A stretch of DNA of 64,000 bases from Pseudomonas sp. MRSN 12121 (GTDB lineage Bacteria; Pseudomonadota; Gammaproteobacteria; Pseudomonadales; Pseudomonadaceae): positions 5,665,388 to 5,729,387 of the forward strand of contig NZ_CP010892.1 of the NCBI RefSeq assembly GCF_000931465.1, in the 5' to 3' direction. Under the pieces are notes generated by a model. The model was not told the origin of the DNA and searched no databases. It saw only the letters and a list, made by a program, of their open reading frames with translations. A program made the translations under genes and the position numbers. Each line of letters begins with the position of its first letter. Positions within the stretch are counted from its first letter, which is position 1. Positions 28,138 to 36,762 of the stretch are shown in pieces.

Positions 28138-28166
28138 ATGGTAATGAAAAGCCCCTACTCTGACAA
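28138..28166 (-). promoter_or_regulatory. Candidate promoter of petABC
   Basis: On the minus strand TTGTCA (28161-28166) and TACCAT (28138-28143) are separated by 17 bases. The match is moderate. The remaining spacer up to rpsI is AT-rich with no gene. Confidence 0.4.
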
Positions 28167-28256
28167 GGTAATTACCAACTTGGTCCGGCTCCAGGCCCTG
28201 TAGTATAGGGGCTCCACGGATGTGGCAAGTTGTCACACAGCAAAATAATCACCCAT

Positions 28257-28293
28257 AAAAAAACGCCCAGCTCCGCGAGGAGACTGGGCGTTT
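28257..28293 (-). terminator. Terminator of rplM-rpsI
   Basis: AAACGCCCAG (28261-28270) pairs with CTGGGCGTTT (28284-28293), with CTCC/GGAG nested in the loop. The A-run on the plus strand supplies the minus-strand U-tract just after rpsI. Confidence 0.9.
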
Positions 28294-28311
28294 CTTGAAC
28301 GCGAAAGCGAA

Positions 28312-28704
28312 TTAACGCTTCGAGTACTGCGGACGCTTACGCGCCTTGCGCAGACCAACTTTCTTACGTTCAACTTCACGCGCGTCACGGGTTACGTAAC
28401 CAGCTTTACGCAGAGCGCTGCGCAGAGTTTCGTCGTAGTCCATCAGGGCACGGGTGATACCGTGGCGGATTGCGCCAGCCTGGCCACTCACACCACCACC
28501 GATAACGGTGACGTAGATATCGAACTTCTCGACGGTCTCGGTCAGTTCCAGCGGCTGACGAACTACCATGCGGGCAGTTTCGCGACCGAAGAAGCTATCC
28601 AGGGAACGGTTGTTGATCGAGATGTTGCCAGTGCCCGGACGCAGGAAAACGCGTGCGGTTGCAGTCTTGCGACGGCCAGTGCCGTAATTTTGAGTCGCCG
28701 ACAT
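28312..28704 (-). CDS. rpsI: 30S ribosomal protein S9
   Basis: The product is 130 residues, the standard length. It has the GTGRRKTATARV start, the GGGVSGQAGAIRHGI core and the basic C-terminal tail ending QYSKR that reaches the P-site tRNA. It follows rplM by 14 bases in the usual operon. Confidence 0.99.
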   Translation of the reverse strand: MSATQNYGTGRRKTATARVFLRPGTGNISINNRSLDSFFGRETARMVVRQPLELTETVEKFDIYVTVIGGGVSGQAGAIRHGITRALMDYDETLRSALRKAGYVTRDAREVERKKVGLRKARKRPQYSKR

Positions 28705-28718
28705 AATGAACTATTCCG

Positions 28719-29147
28719 TTAAATCTTCAGTTCTTGGGGCTGCTGAGCAGTATGAGGGTGAGCAGCGCCCGCATAGACTTTCAGCTTACGGTACATGTCG
28801 CGACCCAGCGGGTTCTTAGGCAGCATGCCTTTTACCGCGGTCTCGATCACGCGCTCAGGGGCTTTGGCGATCAGCTTTTCAAAGTTGATCGACTTGATGC
28901 CGCCCGGGAAACCGGAGTGGGAGTAGTACATTTTGTCAGAGGTCTTGGCACCAGTAACACGTACTTGCTCAGCGTTGATCACGACGATGTAGTCACCGGT
29001 GTCGACGTGAGGGGTGTATTCAGGCTTGTGCTTGCCACGCAGACGGCTGGCGATCTCGGTGGCCAGACGACCCAGGGTCTGACCAGCAGCGTCGACGACA
29101 AACCAGTCGCGCTTAACTGTTTCCGGTTTAGCAGTAAAAGTTTTCAT
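28719..29147 (-). CDS. rplM: 50S ribosomal protein L13
   Basis: The product is 142 residues with the family motifs DAAGQTLGRLAT, GDYIVVINA and KGMLPKNPLGR. It is the first gene of the rplM-rpsI operon. The 245-base spacer upstream should hold its promoter. Confidence 0.99.
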   Translation of the reverse strand: MKTFTAKPETVKRDWFVVDAAGQTLGRLATEIASRLRGKHKPEYTPHVDTGDYIVVINAEQVRVTGAKTSDKMYYSHSGFPGGIKSINFEKLIAKAPERVIETAVKGMLPKNPLGRDMYRKLKVYAGAAHPHTAQQPQELKI

Positions 29148-29392
29148 TCTTTATAGCCTCAGGGGCCGCCCTGTAAATTAGACGGCGGATCTTACTGAAT
29201 AGTGCGTACTTTGACAAGTCAAAGGCAGCCGGATACAGACGCTATCGGGGGCTCGGGTCAGCGCGTCCGTTTACGGCAAGATTCTTCGGCAGGCGGCGCA
29301 TCACTTCCACTGCAGAAAGAGCTGCGGAATTATGCAGATTGCGAAAAAAAATTCAACCTGCTTTTATGATTGTTTTGCCGAAGGAGCACCCG

Positions 29393-30430
29393 ATGGACTA
29401 TCGCCAGCTAGGCCGGACCGACCTGAACGTGAGTGCAATCTGCCTGGGAACCATGACCTGGGGCGAGCAGAACAGCGAGGCCGAGGCCTTCGCCCAGATC
29501 GAACGGGCCAAGGCCGCCGGGATCAATTTCATCGATACCGCCGAGATGTACCCCGTGCCGCCCAAGGCCGACACCTATGCCACCACCGAGCGCTACATCG
29601 GCAACTGGTTCAAGGCCCGCGGCGATCGCGCCGACTGGATTCTGGCCAGCAAGATCGCCGGCCCCGGCAACACCATCGACTACATTCGCGACAAACAGCT
29701 CAAGCACAACCGCAAGCATATAGTCGAAGCCGTGGACGCCAGCCTCAAGCGCCTGCAGACCGACTGGATCGACCTTTACCAGTTGCACTGGCCGGAGCGC
29801 AGCACCAACTTCTTCGGCCAGTTGGGCTACAAGCACAAGGAAGAAGACTTCACCCCGCTGGAAGAAACCCTCGAGGCCCTGGACGAACAGGTCAAGGCCG
29901 GCAAGATCCGTCACATCGGCCTGTCCAACGAAACCCCGTGGGGCACCATGAAGTTCCTGGCCCTGGCCGAAAGTCGCGGCTGGCCACGGGCGGTATCGAT
30001 CCAGAACCCCTACAACCTGCTCAATCGCAGCTTCGAAGTGGGCCTGGCGGAAGTCGCCATTCGCGAACAGTGCGGCTTGCTGGCCTACTCGCCCCTGGCG
30101 TTCGGCTTTCTTTCCGGCAAATACGAAGGCGGCGCGCGCCCACCCAAAGGGCGCCTGAGCCTTTACAGCCGCTTCAGCCGTTACTTCAACCCGCAATCGG
30201 AAGCGGCTTGCAGCCGTTATGTCGCCCTGGCTCGCGAGCATGGCCTGGATCCGGCGCGAATGGCCCTGGCGTTCGTCACCCGGCAGCCGTTCGTCACCAG
30301 CAACATCATTGGCGCGACCACTCTAGAGCAACTGGACAGCAACATCGCCAGTTTCGAGCTGAAGTTGTCGGAAGAGGTCCTGGCCGGCATCGAGGCGATC
30401 CACAAGGATCACCCGAACCCGGCACCATAA
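29393..30430 (+). CDS. tas: Tas-like NADP(H)-dependent aldo/keto reductase
   Basis: The product is 345 residues, close in length and sequence to E. coli Tas, an aldo/keto reductase of unclear physiological substrate. The GLGTMTWGEQNSEAE-type start (here CLGTMTWGEQN), catalytic Asp and Tyr (FIDTAEMYPVPP), Lys (ASKIAG) and His (QLHWPER) are present. The ATG at 29393 was chosen for its AAGGAG ribosome site; upstream in-frame codons lack one. It stands alone between rplM and a convergent acyl-CoA dehydrogenase. Confidence 0.92.
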   Translation: MDYRQLGRTDLNVSAICLGTMTWGEQNSEAEAFAQIERAKAAGINFIDTAEMYPVPPKADTYATTERYIGNWFKARGDRADWILASKIAGPGNTIDYIRDKQLKHNRKHIVEAVDASLKRLQTDWIDLYQLHWPERSTNFFGQLGYKHKEEDFTPLEETLEALDEQVKAGKIRHIGLSNETPWGTMKFLALAESRGWPRAVSIQNPYNLLNRSFEVGLAEVAIREQCGLLAYSPLAFGFLSGKYEGGARPPKGRLSLYSRFSRYFNPQSEAACSRYVALAREHGLDPARMALAFVTRQPFVTSNIIGATTLEQLDSNIASFELKLSEEVLAGIEAIHKDHPNPAP

Positions 30431-30436
30431 GCGCTG

Positions 30437-30480
30437 CCCCGGCCGGGAACGAACCGATGCAGGCTCGTTCCCGGCTGGGG
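30437..30480. terminator. Hairpin between two convergent genes
   Basis: CCCCGGCCGGGAACGA (30437-30452) and TCGTTCCCGGCTGGGG (30465-30480) form a 16-bp stem with one mismatch. There is no U-run, so it may end both transcripts weakly or protect 3' ends. Confidence 0.5.
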
Positions 30481-30488
30481 AGAAGGCG

Positions 30489-31625
30489 TTACAGGGAACG
30501 CGCGATGATTTCCTTCATGATCTCGTTGGTCCCGGCATAGATCCGCTGCACCCGCGCATCCGCCCAGGCCCTGGCCACCGGATATTCCCACATGAAGCCG
30601 TAACCGCCGTGCAACTGCACGCACTCGTCGAGCACCTTGCATTGCAGGTCCGTCCCCCAGTACTTGGCCATCGCGGCGGTCGGCACGTCGAGCTTGCCCT
30701 GCAGGTGCAACTCCAGGCAGCGGTCGACGAAGACCCGGCCGATCTGGATTTCGGTGGCCATTTCCGCCAGCTTGAAACGCGTGTTCTGGAAGTCGGCGAT
30801 CGATTTGCCGAACGCCTTGCGCTCCCGGGTGTATTCCAGAGTCCACTGCAACGCCGCCTCGGCCGATGCCAGGCCACCCACGGCGACCGTCAGGCGCTCC
30901 TGCGGCAACTCCTGCATCAGATAGGCAAAACCCGCCCCGGCCTGCCCCAGCAGGTTCTCTTTCGGTACACGAACATCCTGGAAGAACAGCTCGGAAGTGT
31001 CCTGGGCCTTCATGCCGACCTTTTCCAACCGCTTGCCCTTGGAGAAGCCCGGCGTATCCGCCTCCACCAGAAACAGGCTGGTGCCCTTGGCCCCGGCCTT
31101 GGGATCGGTCTTGGCCACGACAATCACCAGGTCGGCCAGGTAGCCGTTGGTGATAAAGGTCTTGGAGCCGTTGATCACGTAGTCGTCGCCATCCGCCACG
31201 GCGGTGGTCTTGACCCCTTGCAAATCTGAGCCTGCGCCCGGCTCGGTCATGGCGATGGCCGTCACCATCTCGCCGGACACCAGTTTCGGCAGGTACTTAC
31301 GTTTCAGTGCCTCGCTGCCGTAATGCAGGATGTAAGGCGCGACGATATCGGAGTGCAGGGAAAAGCCGATGCCGGTCAGGCCCAGGCGCCCCACCTCCTC
31401 GATCACCACCGCGCTATAGAGAAAATCCGCCCCGAGGCCACCGTATTCTTCGGGAAGATGCGAGCAGAGCATCCCCGCCTCCCCCGCCTTGTTCCACAAG
31501 GCCCGGTCGATGTAACCCTGTTTTTCCCATTGCCCATGGAATGGCACGGCTTCCTTTTCCAGGAAGGTACGCACGCTGTCACGAAAAAGTTCGTGCTCGG
31601 AGCTGAACAAGGTTCTGGGAATCAT
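30489..31625 (-). CDS. Acyl-CoA dehydrogenase (long-chain type)
   Basis: This is a 378-residue FAD enzyme expected to make the 2,3-enoyl-CoA from an acyl-CoA. Family motifs include AMTEPGAGSDL and RKAFGK, and the C-terminus resembles mammalian long-chain acyl-CoA dehydrogenase. The IYAGTNEIMKE segment has Ala where the medium-chain type has its catalytic Glu, so the base must lie at the alternative position used by long-chain or isovaleryl enzymes; I did not locate it with certainty. It is divergent from the AraC-type regulator, a likely controller. The start MIPRTLFSS was chosen by family alignment. Confidence 0.88.
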   Translation of the reverse strand: MIPRTLFSSEHELFRDSVRTFLEKEAVPFHGQWEKQGYIDRALWNKAGEAGMLCSHLPEEYGGLGADFLYSAVVIEEVGRLGLTGIGFSLHSDIVAPYILHYGSEALKRKYLPKLVSGEMVTAIAMTEPGAGSDLQGVKTTAVADGDDYVINGSKTFITNGYLADLVIVVAKTDPKAGAKGTSLFLVEADTPGFSKGKRLEKVGMKAQDTSELFFQDVRVPKENLLGQAGAGFAYLMQELPQERLTVAVGGLASAEAALQWTLEYTRERKAFGKSIADFQNTRFKLAEMATEIQIGRVFVDRCLELHLQGKLDVPTAAMAKYWGTDLQCKVLDECVQLHGGYGFMWEYPVARAWADARVQRIYAGTNEIMKEIIARSL

Positions 31626-31770
31626 GGAGCCACCTGTCGTTGTTGTTAGCCGGGATTGGCCCACAGAGCCTAAGCCCACGGCTGTATCACAGGACACTGG
31701 ACACATCCGACAAAAAATAAGACGATCCAGCCGTCTGGTGACCACTTTCCCCTATAAGAACAATTGAATT

Positions 31771-32769
31771 ATGTCCAACCAAACTTCTACGCCCTTGCGG
31801 CGCGTCAGCATCCTGGCTATCGACCGGGTTTTCGCCTCCACCCTCACCCAGGCCAAGGATTTCTTCCATATGGCCAGCCTGCGCTACGGCAAGCAACTGG
31901 GCCAGGGCCTGACTCCGGCCTTCGAAATCCGCCTGGTCAGCCCCGACGGCACACCGGTGCGCAGTTTCAGCGACGTGATCATCCCGGTGGACGGCGCCCT
32001 GGAAGATACCGACGTGATCATTCTCCCGGCGTTCTGGGACGATTTTGAAACCCTCTGCCAGCGTTATCCACAGATCCTGCCCTGGCTGCGCCAGCAGCAT
32101 GCCCGCGGTGCCGTGCTCTGCGGCGAGGCCACCGGGGTGTTCTGGCTGGCCGAAGCCGGCTTGCTCGACGGCAAGGAAGCCACCACCTACTGGCGCTTCT
32201 TCAACGCCTTCAGCGAACGCTTCCCCAAGGTCCAGCTCAATCAGGACAAGCACCTGACCGACGCCGACAACCTGTATTGCGCCGGCGGCCCGACCTCGGC
32301 CTGCGACCTGTACATCTACCTGATCGAACGTTTCTGCGGCGCCAACATTGCCCAGGCCGTGGCCCGCGACATCCTCTACGAAGTGCAGCGCAGCTATTCC
32401 CCGGGCCGTATCGGTTTCGGCGGCCAGAAGCTGCACCAGGATGTGATCATCCTGCAGATCCAGCATTGGCTGGAGGAGCACTTCTCCGACAAGTTCCGCT
32501 TCGAGGACGTGGCCCGCGAACACGGCATGAGCATCCGCAACTTCATGCGCCGCTTCCAGACCGCCACCGGCGACAAACCGCTGCACTACCTGCAACGCCT
32601 GCGCATCGAAACCGCCAAGGGCCTGCTCTCGGGAACCCGCAAAAGCATCAAGACCATCAGCTACGAGGTTGGCTACGACGATGCGAGCTTCTTCGCGCGG
32701 CTGTTCCGCCAGCACACCGAGCTGTCGCCCAACCAGTACCGGCAGCAGTTCCTGCAACAAGCCGCCTAA
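31771..32769 (+). CDS. GlxA-type AraC family transcriptional regulator
   Basis: The product is 332 residues: an N-terminal DJ-1/PfpI-like domain (about 10-190, with the nucleophile-elbow-like VLCGEATG) and a C-terminal AraC helix-turn-helix pair (about 225-325, GMSIRNFMRRFQ and YDDASFFARLFR). Members often sense small nitrogenous or acyl metabolites; no effector can be read from the sequence. It is divergent from the acyl-CoA dehydrogenase with 145 bases between, suggesting local control. Confidence 0.9.
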   Translation: MSNQTSTPLRRVSILAIDRVFASTLTQAKDFFHMASLRYGKQLGQGLTPAFEIRLVSPDGTPVRSFSDVIIPVDGALEDTDVIILPAFWDDFETLCQRYPQILPWLRQQHARGAVLCGEATGVFWLAEAGLLDGKEATTYWRFFNAFSERFPKVQLNQDKHLTDADNLYCAGGPTSACDLYIYLIERFCGANIAQAVARDILYEVQRSYSPGRIGFGGQKLHQDVIILQIQHWLEEHFSDKFRFEDVAREHGMSIRNFMRRFQTATGDKPLHYLQRLRIETAKGLLSGTRKSIKTISYEVGYDDASFFARLFRQHTELSPNQYRQQFLQQAA

Positions 32770-32771
32770 AT

Positions 32772-32800
32772 GAAAAAGGGCCTGCAATGCAGGCCCTTCT
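32772..32800. terminator. Bidirectional terminator between the AraC-type gene and zapE
   Basis: GGGCCTGC (32778-32785) pairs with GCAGGCCC (32789-32796), flanked by A5 on the left and a T-rich right side. It fits both convergent genes. Confidence 0.85.
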
Positions 32801-32818
32801 TTATTATCCGTATCGCCC

Positions 32819-33913
32819 TTAAGGCTTGTGCGCCCGCGAGAGGAACTCGTGGGACTGCATTTCCAGCAGGCGGCTGAGGGTGCGCTGGAACTCGAAGGTC
32901 AGGCGCCCGCCGGTGTACAGGTCCTTGAGTTCGACCTCGGCGGAAATGATCAGCTTGACGTTACGGTCATAGAACTCGTCGACCATGTTGATGAAGCGCC
33001 GGGCGATGTCGTCGGTGGCGACGCTCATCTGCTCGACACCGCTGACCAGCACGGCGTGGAAGATCTTGCCCAGCTCGATGTAGTCGTTCTGGCTGCGCGG
33101 GCCGTCGCACAACTCGCGGAAGTCGAACCAGGCCACGTCATCGCAGGTACGCAAGGCGCGGATCTCGCGGTTCTCGACGATCAGCACGTCGTTCTCCACT
33201 GCCTGGGTGCATTCCGGCGTCAGGGCGCGGAAGCTCTTGCGCAGGCTTTCGTGCGCCGCTTCGTTCAGCGGGAAGTGATACAGCTCGGCCTGTTCCAGGT
33301 GGCGCAGGCGGTAGTCGACGCCGCTGTCGACGTTGACGATCTCGGTGTGCTGCTTGATCAGTGCAATGGCCGGCAGGAAACGCGCGCGCTGCAGGCCGTC
33401 CTTGTACAGGCCGTCCGGCACGATGTTCGAGGTGGCCACCAGGGTCACGCCGTTCTTGAACAGTTCTTCCATCAGCGTGCCGAGGATCATGGCGTCGGTG
33501 ATATCGGAAACGAAGAATTCGTCGAAGCAGATCACCCGCGCTTCCTCGGAGAAGCGCTTGGCGATGATGGTCAGCGGGTTCTTCTCGCCGCCCAGGGTCT
33601 TCATCTCTTCGTGCACACGCTTCATGAAGCGGTGGAAGTGAGTACGGACCTTCTGCTTGAACGGCAAGGCCTCGAAGAAGGTGTCGACCAGATAGGTCTT
33701 GCCACGCCCCACGCCACCCCAGAAATACAGGCCCTTGACCGGCGCCTGGTCCTTCTTGCCAAACAGTTTGCCCAGCAGGCCCGGCTTGTTGTTCGACGCA
33801 GCGATCAGGTCGTCGTACAGGCGCTGCAAATGACGCACGGCGGTTTCCTGCGCGGCGTCGTGGAAGAACTCTGGGCGTTTCAGATCAGCTTGATATCGTT
33901 CTAGGGGCGTCAT
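32819..33913 (-). CDS. zapE: Cell division ATPase ZapE
   Basis: ZapE (AFG1-like ATPase) associates with the division ring under stress in E. coli. The product is 364 residues. Walker A is GGVGRGKT near residue 66, Walker B is ICFDEFFVSD, and the C-terminal half has the AFG1 pattern (SQNDYIELGKIFHAVLVS). It follows trpS but is separated from it by a terminator. Confidence 0.95.
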   Translation of the reverse strand: MTPLERYQADLKRPEFFHDAAQETAVRHLQRLYDDLIAASNNKPGLLGKLFGKKDQAPVKGLYFWGGVGRGKTYLVDTFFEALPFKQKVRTHFHRFMKRVHEEMKTLGGEKNPLTIIAKRFSEEARVICFDEFFVSDITDAMILGTLMEELFKNGVTLVATSNIVPDGLYKDGLQRARFLPAIALIKQHTEIVNVDSGVDYRLRHLEQAELYHFPLNEAAHESLRKSFRALTPECTQAVENDVLIVENREIRALRTCDDVAWFDFRELCDGPRSQNDYIELGKIFHAVLVSGVEQMSVATDDIARRFINMVDEFYDRNVKLIISAEVELKDLYTGGRLTFEFQRTLSRLLEMQSHEFLSRAHKP

Positions 33914-33931
33914 AATTCGTTAGCAAGGCAA

Positions 33932-33962
33932 CAAAAACGGGCCGTCACTGTAGCGACGGCCC
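33932..33962 (-). terminator. Terminator of trpS
   Basis: GGGCCGTC (33939-33946) pairs with GACGGCCC (33955-33962); on the minus strand a U-run (from AAAAA at 33933-33937) follows. It lies between the trpS stop and the zapE start. Confidence 0.85.
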
Positions 33963-34000
33963 TGGAGAATGGCAATCCGCCCTTGGTCGGGCGATTGCGG

Positions 34001-35356
34001 TTAGTCCTGTACCGGCGTCAGGGCGATGCGCAGGGCATCGATGGCCGCATCGCGGGCCGCAGCGTCGGCAAAGGCGGGGCTGTCGGCAACGCACTCGCCT
34101 TCCAGCCAGACACTGAAACCCAGTGCCTCGCTGCGCAGGTCCAGCGCCTGGCCGGCTTGCAGTTGCTTGGTCACGGCACCGGCGGCCTTGCCGTCGGCGA
34201 AATGACGCGACAACAGCAATTGCTCACCATCGGCGGACAGCAGGCGGAAGCGGAAGCTGCCGTCGTCTTCGCGGAAGCTGACGAAGCGTGCGCTCTTGGC
34301 CGCTTTCTTTTTCGTGCTCGCCGCCACTTGTACCTGGTTGACGAACGAACGCAGGCCCACCGCCTCGCGCAGCTCGTTGAGGAACGGCGTGGCCACGGCG
34401 CGGGCTTTCTTGGCGCCGGCCTGCAGGATGTCTTCCAGGTCCGAAGGACGCTCGATCAACTGGTGATAACGCTCGCGGGCTTCGCCCAGCTGGTCGTCCA
34501 GCAGGGTGAACAGACGGCCCTTCGCCTCGCCCCAGCCCAGGCCTTGCAGCAGTTCACCACGGAACTCGTCGGCCTGGGTCGGCGTGGCGAACGCCTTGAA
34601 CAGGGTGAACAGGTGCGAGTTGTCCGGGTCCTTGGCTTCGCCGGGGGCCCGGGAGTCGGTGACGATGCGCGAGATCGCGTCCTTCATCTCCTTGGCGCTC
34701 GTGAACAACGGAATGGTGTTGTCGTAGCTCTTGGACATCTTGCGACCGTCGAGGCCCGGCAAGGTGGCGACGCTTTCCTCGATCAGCGCCTCGGGCAGGG
34801 TGAAGAACTCCTTGCCCTGGCCGAACAGGTGGTTGAAGCGCTGGCCGATGTCGCGGGCCATTTCCACGTGCTGGATCTGGTCGCGACCGACCGGCACCTG
34901 GTGGGCGTTGAACATCAGGATGTCCGCGGCCATCAGGACCGGATAGCTGTACAGGCCCATGGTGATACCGGCGTCCGGATCCTCGCCGGCTTCGACGTTC
35001 TTATCCACCGAGGCCTTGTAGGCGTGGGCGCGGTTGAGCAGGCCCTTGGCCGCCACGCAGGTCAGCAGCCAGGTCAGTTCCGGGATTTCCGGAATGTCCG
35101 ACTGGCGATAGAAGGTCACGCGCTCCGCATCCAGGCCACCGGCGAGCCAGGTCGCGGCGATCTCCAGGCGCGAGCGCTGGATGCGCAGCGGGTCGTCGCA
35201 CTTGATCAGCGCGTGGTAGTCCGCCAGGAAATAGAACGAATCGGCATTGCTGTCGCGGCTGGCGAGGATCGCCGGGCGGATGGCACCGGCGTAGTTGCCC
35301 AGGTGCGGCGTGCCGGTGGTGGTGATGCCGGTGAGGATACGCGTACGAGTAGTCAT
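34001..35356 (-). CDS. trpS: Tryptophanyl-tRNA synthetase with extra C-terminal domain
   Basis: TrpS charges tRNA-Trp. The class I signatures are present: TGTPHLGNY for HIGH and GRKMSKS for KMSKS. At 451 residues it is about 110 longer than the standard bacterial enzyme. The extra part (from about residue 345, after a Lys/Ala linker STKKKAAKS) reads like a small beta domain of the YegP/DUF1508 kind (FREDDGSFRFRLLSADGE). I used the ATG at 35356 (MTTRTRILTG). The upstream hydrolase gene ends 24 bases before it on the same strand. Confidence 0.95.
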   Translation of the reverse strand: MTTRTRILTGITTTGTPHLGNYAGAIRPAILASRDSNADSFYFLADYHALIKCDDPLRIQRSRLEIAATWLAGGLDAERVTFYRQSDIPEIPELTWLLTCVAAKGLLNRAHAYKASVDKNVEAGEDPDAGITMGLYSYPVLMAADILMFNAHQVPVGRDQIQHVEMARDIGQRFNHLFGQGKEFFTLPEALIEESVATLPGLDGRKMSKSYDNTIPLFTSAKEMKDAISRIVTDSRAPGEAKDPDNSHLFTLFKAFATPTQADEFRGELLQGLGWGEAKGRLFTLLDDQLGEARERYHQLIERPSDLEDILQAGAKKARAVATPFLNELREAVGLRSFVNQVQVAASTKKKAAKSARFVSFREDDGSFRFRLLSADGEQLLLSRHFADGKAAGAVTKQLQAGQALDLRSEALGFSVWLEGECVADSPAFADAAARDAAIDALRIALTPVQD

Positions 35357-35380
35357 GGGTAATCGCTTATCAGACTGCAA

Positions 35381-36010
35381 TCAATTCGAGAGTCGTGGCA
35401 GCACCAGATCCTTGAGGTCGGTGAGCTTGCCATGAAAAAAGTGCCCGCATTCTGCCACTTTCAGCAGCTCATGGGGGCGTTCGAGCGCAGCGGACCAGTC
35501 GTAGACCCGTTGCGGCTCGACCACTTCGTCGGTTTCCGGCTGGATCAGGGTCAGCGGACAGTTCTGCGGCAGCGAATCGCTATCGCGCAGACGCATCACC
35601 GCGGGCGCGACCATGAACAGGTGCGCGAGCGCCTCGCCACGGGCTTCCAGGCGCCCGCCAAGGCTGGCCGCGACAAAGCCGCCAAAGGAGAAACCGAGCA
35701 GCGTCATCGGCAGCGTCGGATGCTTGGCCCGCAGCCATTCGGCCGCTGCCTGGGCGTCGTCCACTTCACCGCTGCCCATGTCGTGGCTGCCCTCGCTGGC
35801 ACCGACGCCGCGGTAGTTGAAACGCAAAGTGACCAGGCCGGCATCGCGCGCCGTGCGTTGCAGGGTCGAGACCACCTTGTTGAGCATGGTGCCGCCTTGC
35901 ACCGGGTTCGGGTGGCAGATCAGCGCCACGCCACGGGCATCGGCCACATCCAGATACAGGGTTTCCAGCTGGCCTGCCGGGCCGGCAATCACTACGGGGG
36001 TTTCACGCAT
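35381..36010 (-). CDS. Alpha/beta hydrolase
   Basis: The product is 209 residues from MRETPVVIAGP. It has the oxyanion segment CHPNPVQGGTM, the nucleophile elbow GFSFGG and a late Asp (PETDEVV) and His (CGHFFHG), completing a catalytic triad. It belongs to the YfbB/dienelactone-hydrolase-like group often annotated as serine hydrolase; the substrate is unknown. The longer reading runs back into the spacer divergent from zapG and lacks similarity. Confidence 0.85.
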   Translation of the reverse strand: MRETPVVIAGPAGQLETLYLDVADARGVALICHPNPVQGGTMLNKVVSTLQRTARDAGLVTLRFNYRGVGASEGSHDMGSGEVDDAQAAAEWLRAKHPTLPMTLLGFSFGGFVAASLGGRLEARGEALAHLFMVAPAVMRLRDSDSLPQNCPLTLIQPETDEVVEPQRVYDWSAALERPHELLKVAECGHFFHGKLTDLKDLVLPRLSN

Positions 36011-36154
36011 AAGCAAGGGAGGAACTCCGTGACCTCGAATCGGGTCGACTCGTCTAGCAAATTGTCTGTGCCAATCTATTGCGAGTGAATCGCGGTATAC
36101 AGCGCAGGTTCGAGCCGTTAACGTAAAGCAAAGCCGTTTATAGAGGAAGGACTC

Positions 36155-36589
36155 GTGGAACACTCGCTCTTAGTTTGGTTGTTGCCGACTCTTGCCCTGA
36201 TCGCGGGTGTCGCCATTGGATTTCTGGTCGCTCGCCTGCTGCCGAATGCCGCGCCTAACCGCACGCAGCGTCAGCTGGATGATATTCAGGAACGTTTTGA
36301 CAGCTATCAGAACGAAGTGGTCACCCACTTCAACAGCACCGCCACGCTGGTGAAAAAACTCACTCAAAGCTATCAGGAAGTACAGGATCATCTCGCCGAG
36401 GGCGCCAACCGTCTGGCCCTGGACGAACTGACTCGCCAACGCCTGCTGGCCGCGCTGCACTCCGACTCGGTGCAGGCACCGCGCGAGCGCCTGACGCCAC
36501 CGCGCGACCAGGAACCGCCACGGGACTACGCGCCAAAGTCGCCTAACGCGCCTGGCATGCTCGACGAGCATTACGGCCTGAAGAAGTAA
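36155..36589 (+). CDS. zapG: ZapG (YhcB, DUF1043) division and envelope protein
   Basis: The product is 144 residues with an N-terminal membrane segment (LLVWLLPTLALIAGVAIGFLVARLL), a coiled-coil region (about 40-110) and a Pro-rich tail. In E. coli YhcB/ZapG links division and envelope growth. The start codon is GTG at 36155 with GAGGAAGG upstream. A strong terminator follows. Confidence 0.92.
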   Translation: MEHSLLVWLLPTLALIAGVAIGFLVARLLPNAAPNRTQRQLDDIQERFDSYQNEVVTHFNSTATLVKKLTQSYQEVQDHLAEGANRLALDELTRQRLLAALHSDSVQAPRERLTPPRDQEPPRDYAPKSPNAPGMLDEHYGLKK

Positions 36590-36607
36590 TCGGGCTTCGC
36601 GCCCCAT

Positions 36608-36648
36608 GAAAAGCCCCCGGCCAACTCGGTTGTCCGGGGGCTTTTTTT
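36608..36648 (+). terminator. Terminator of zapG
   Basis: AAGCCCCCGG (36611-36620) pairs with CCGGGGGCTT (36634-36643), followed by a run of seven T. Confidence 0.93.
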
Positions 36649-36711
36649 ATCTGGTGATTTGGTAGCGGCCTCTTCGCAGGCAAAGCCGTGAGGAGACCGG
36701 CAAGGACCCCA

Positions 36712-36744
36712 CACAAAAATGCCCGATCACAGGATCGGGCATTT
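36712..36744 (-). terminator. Terminator of the OmpA-like lipoprotein gene
   Basis: AAATGCCCGATC (36717-36728) pairs perfectly with GATCGGGCATTT (36733-36744). The A-run on the plus strand gives a U-tract for the minus-strand gene upstream of it. Confidence 0.9.
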
Positions 36745-36762
36745 CTTCGTTCGAACGATCAG

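Noticed and set aside
29332..30540. 402-codon frame overlapping the Tas-like gene on the same strand
   Set aside because: It is the +2 shadow of the aldo/keto reductase, rich in Arg, Pro and Gln, and has no family motif.
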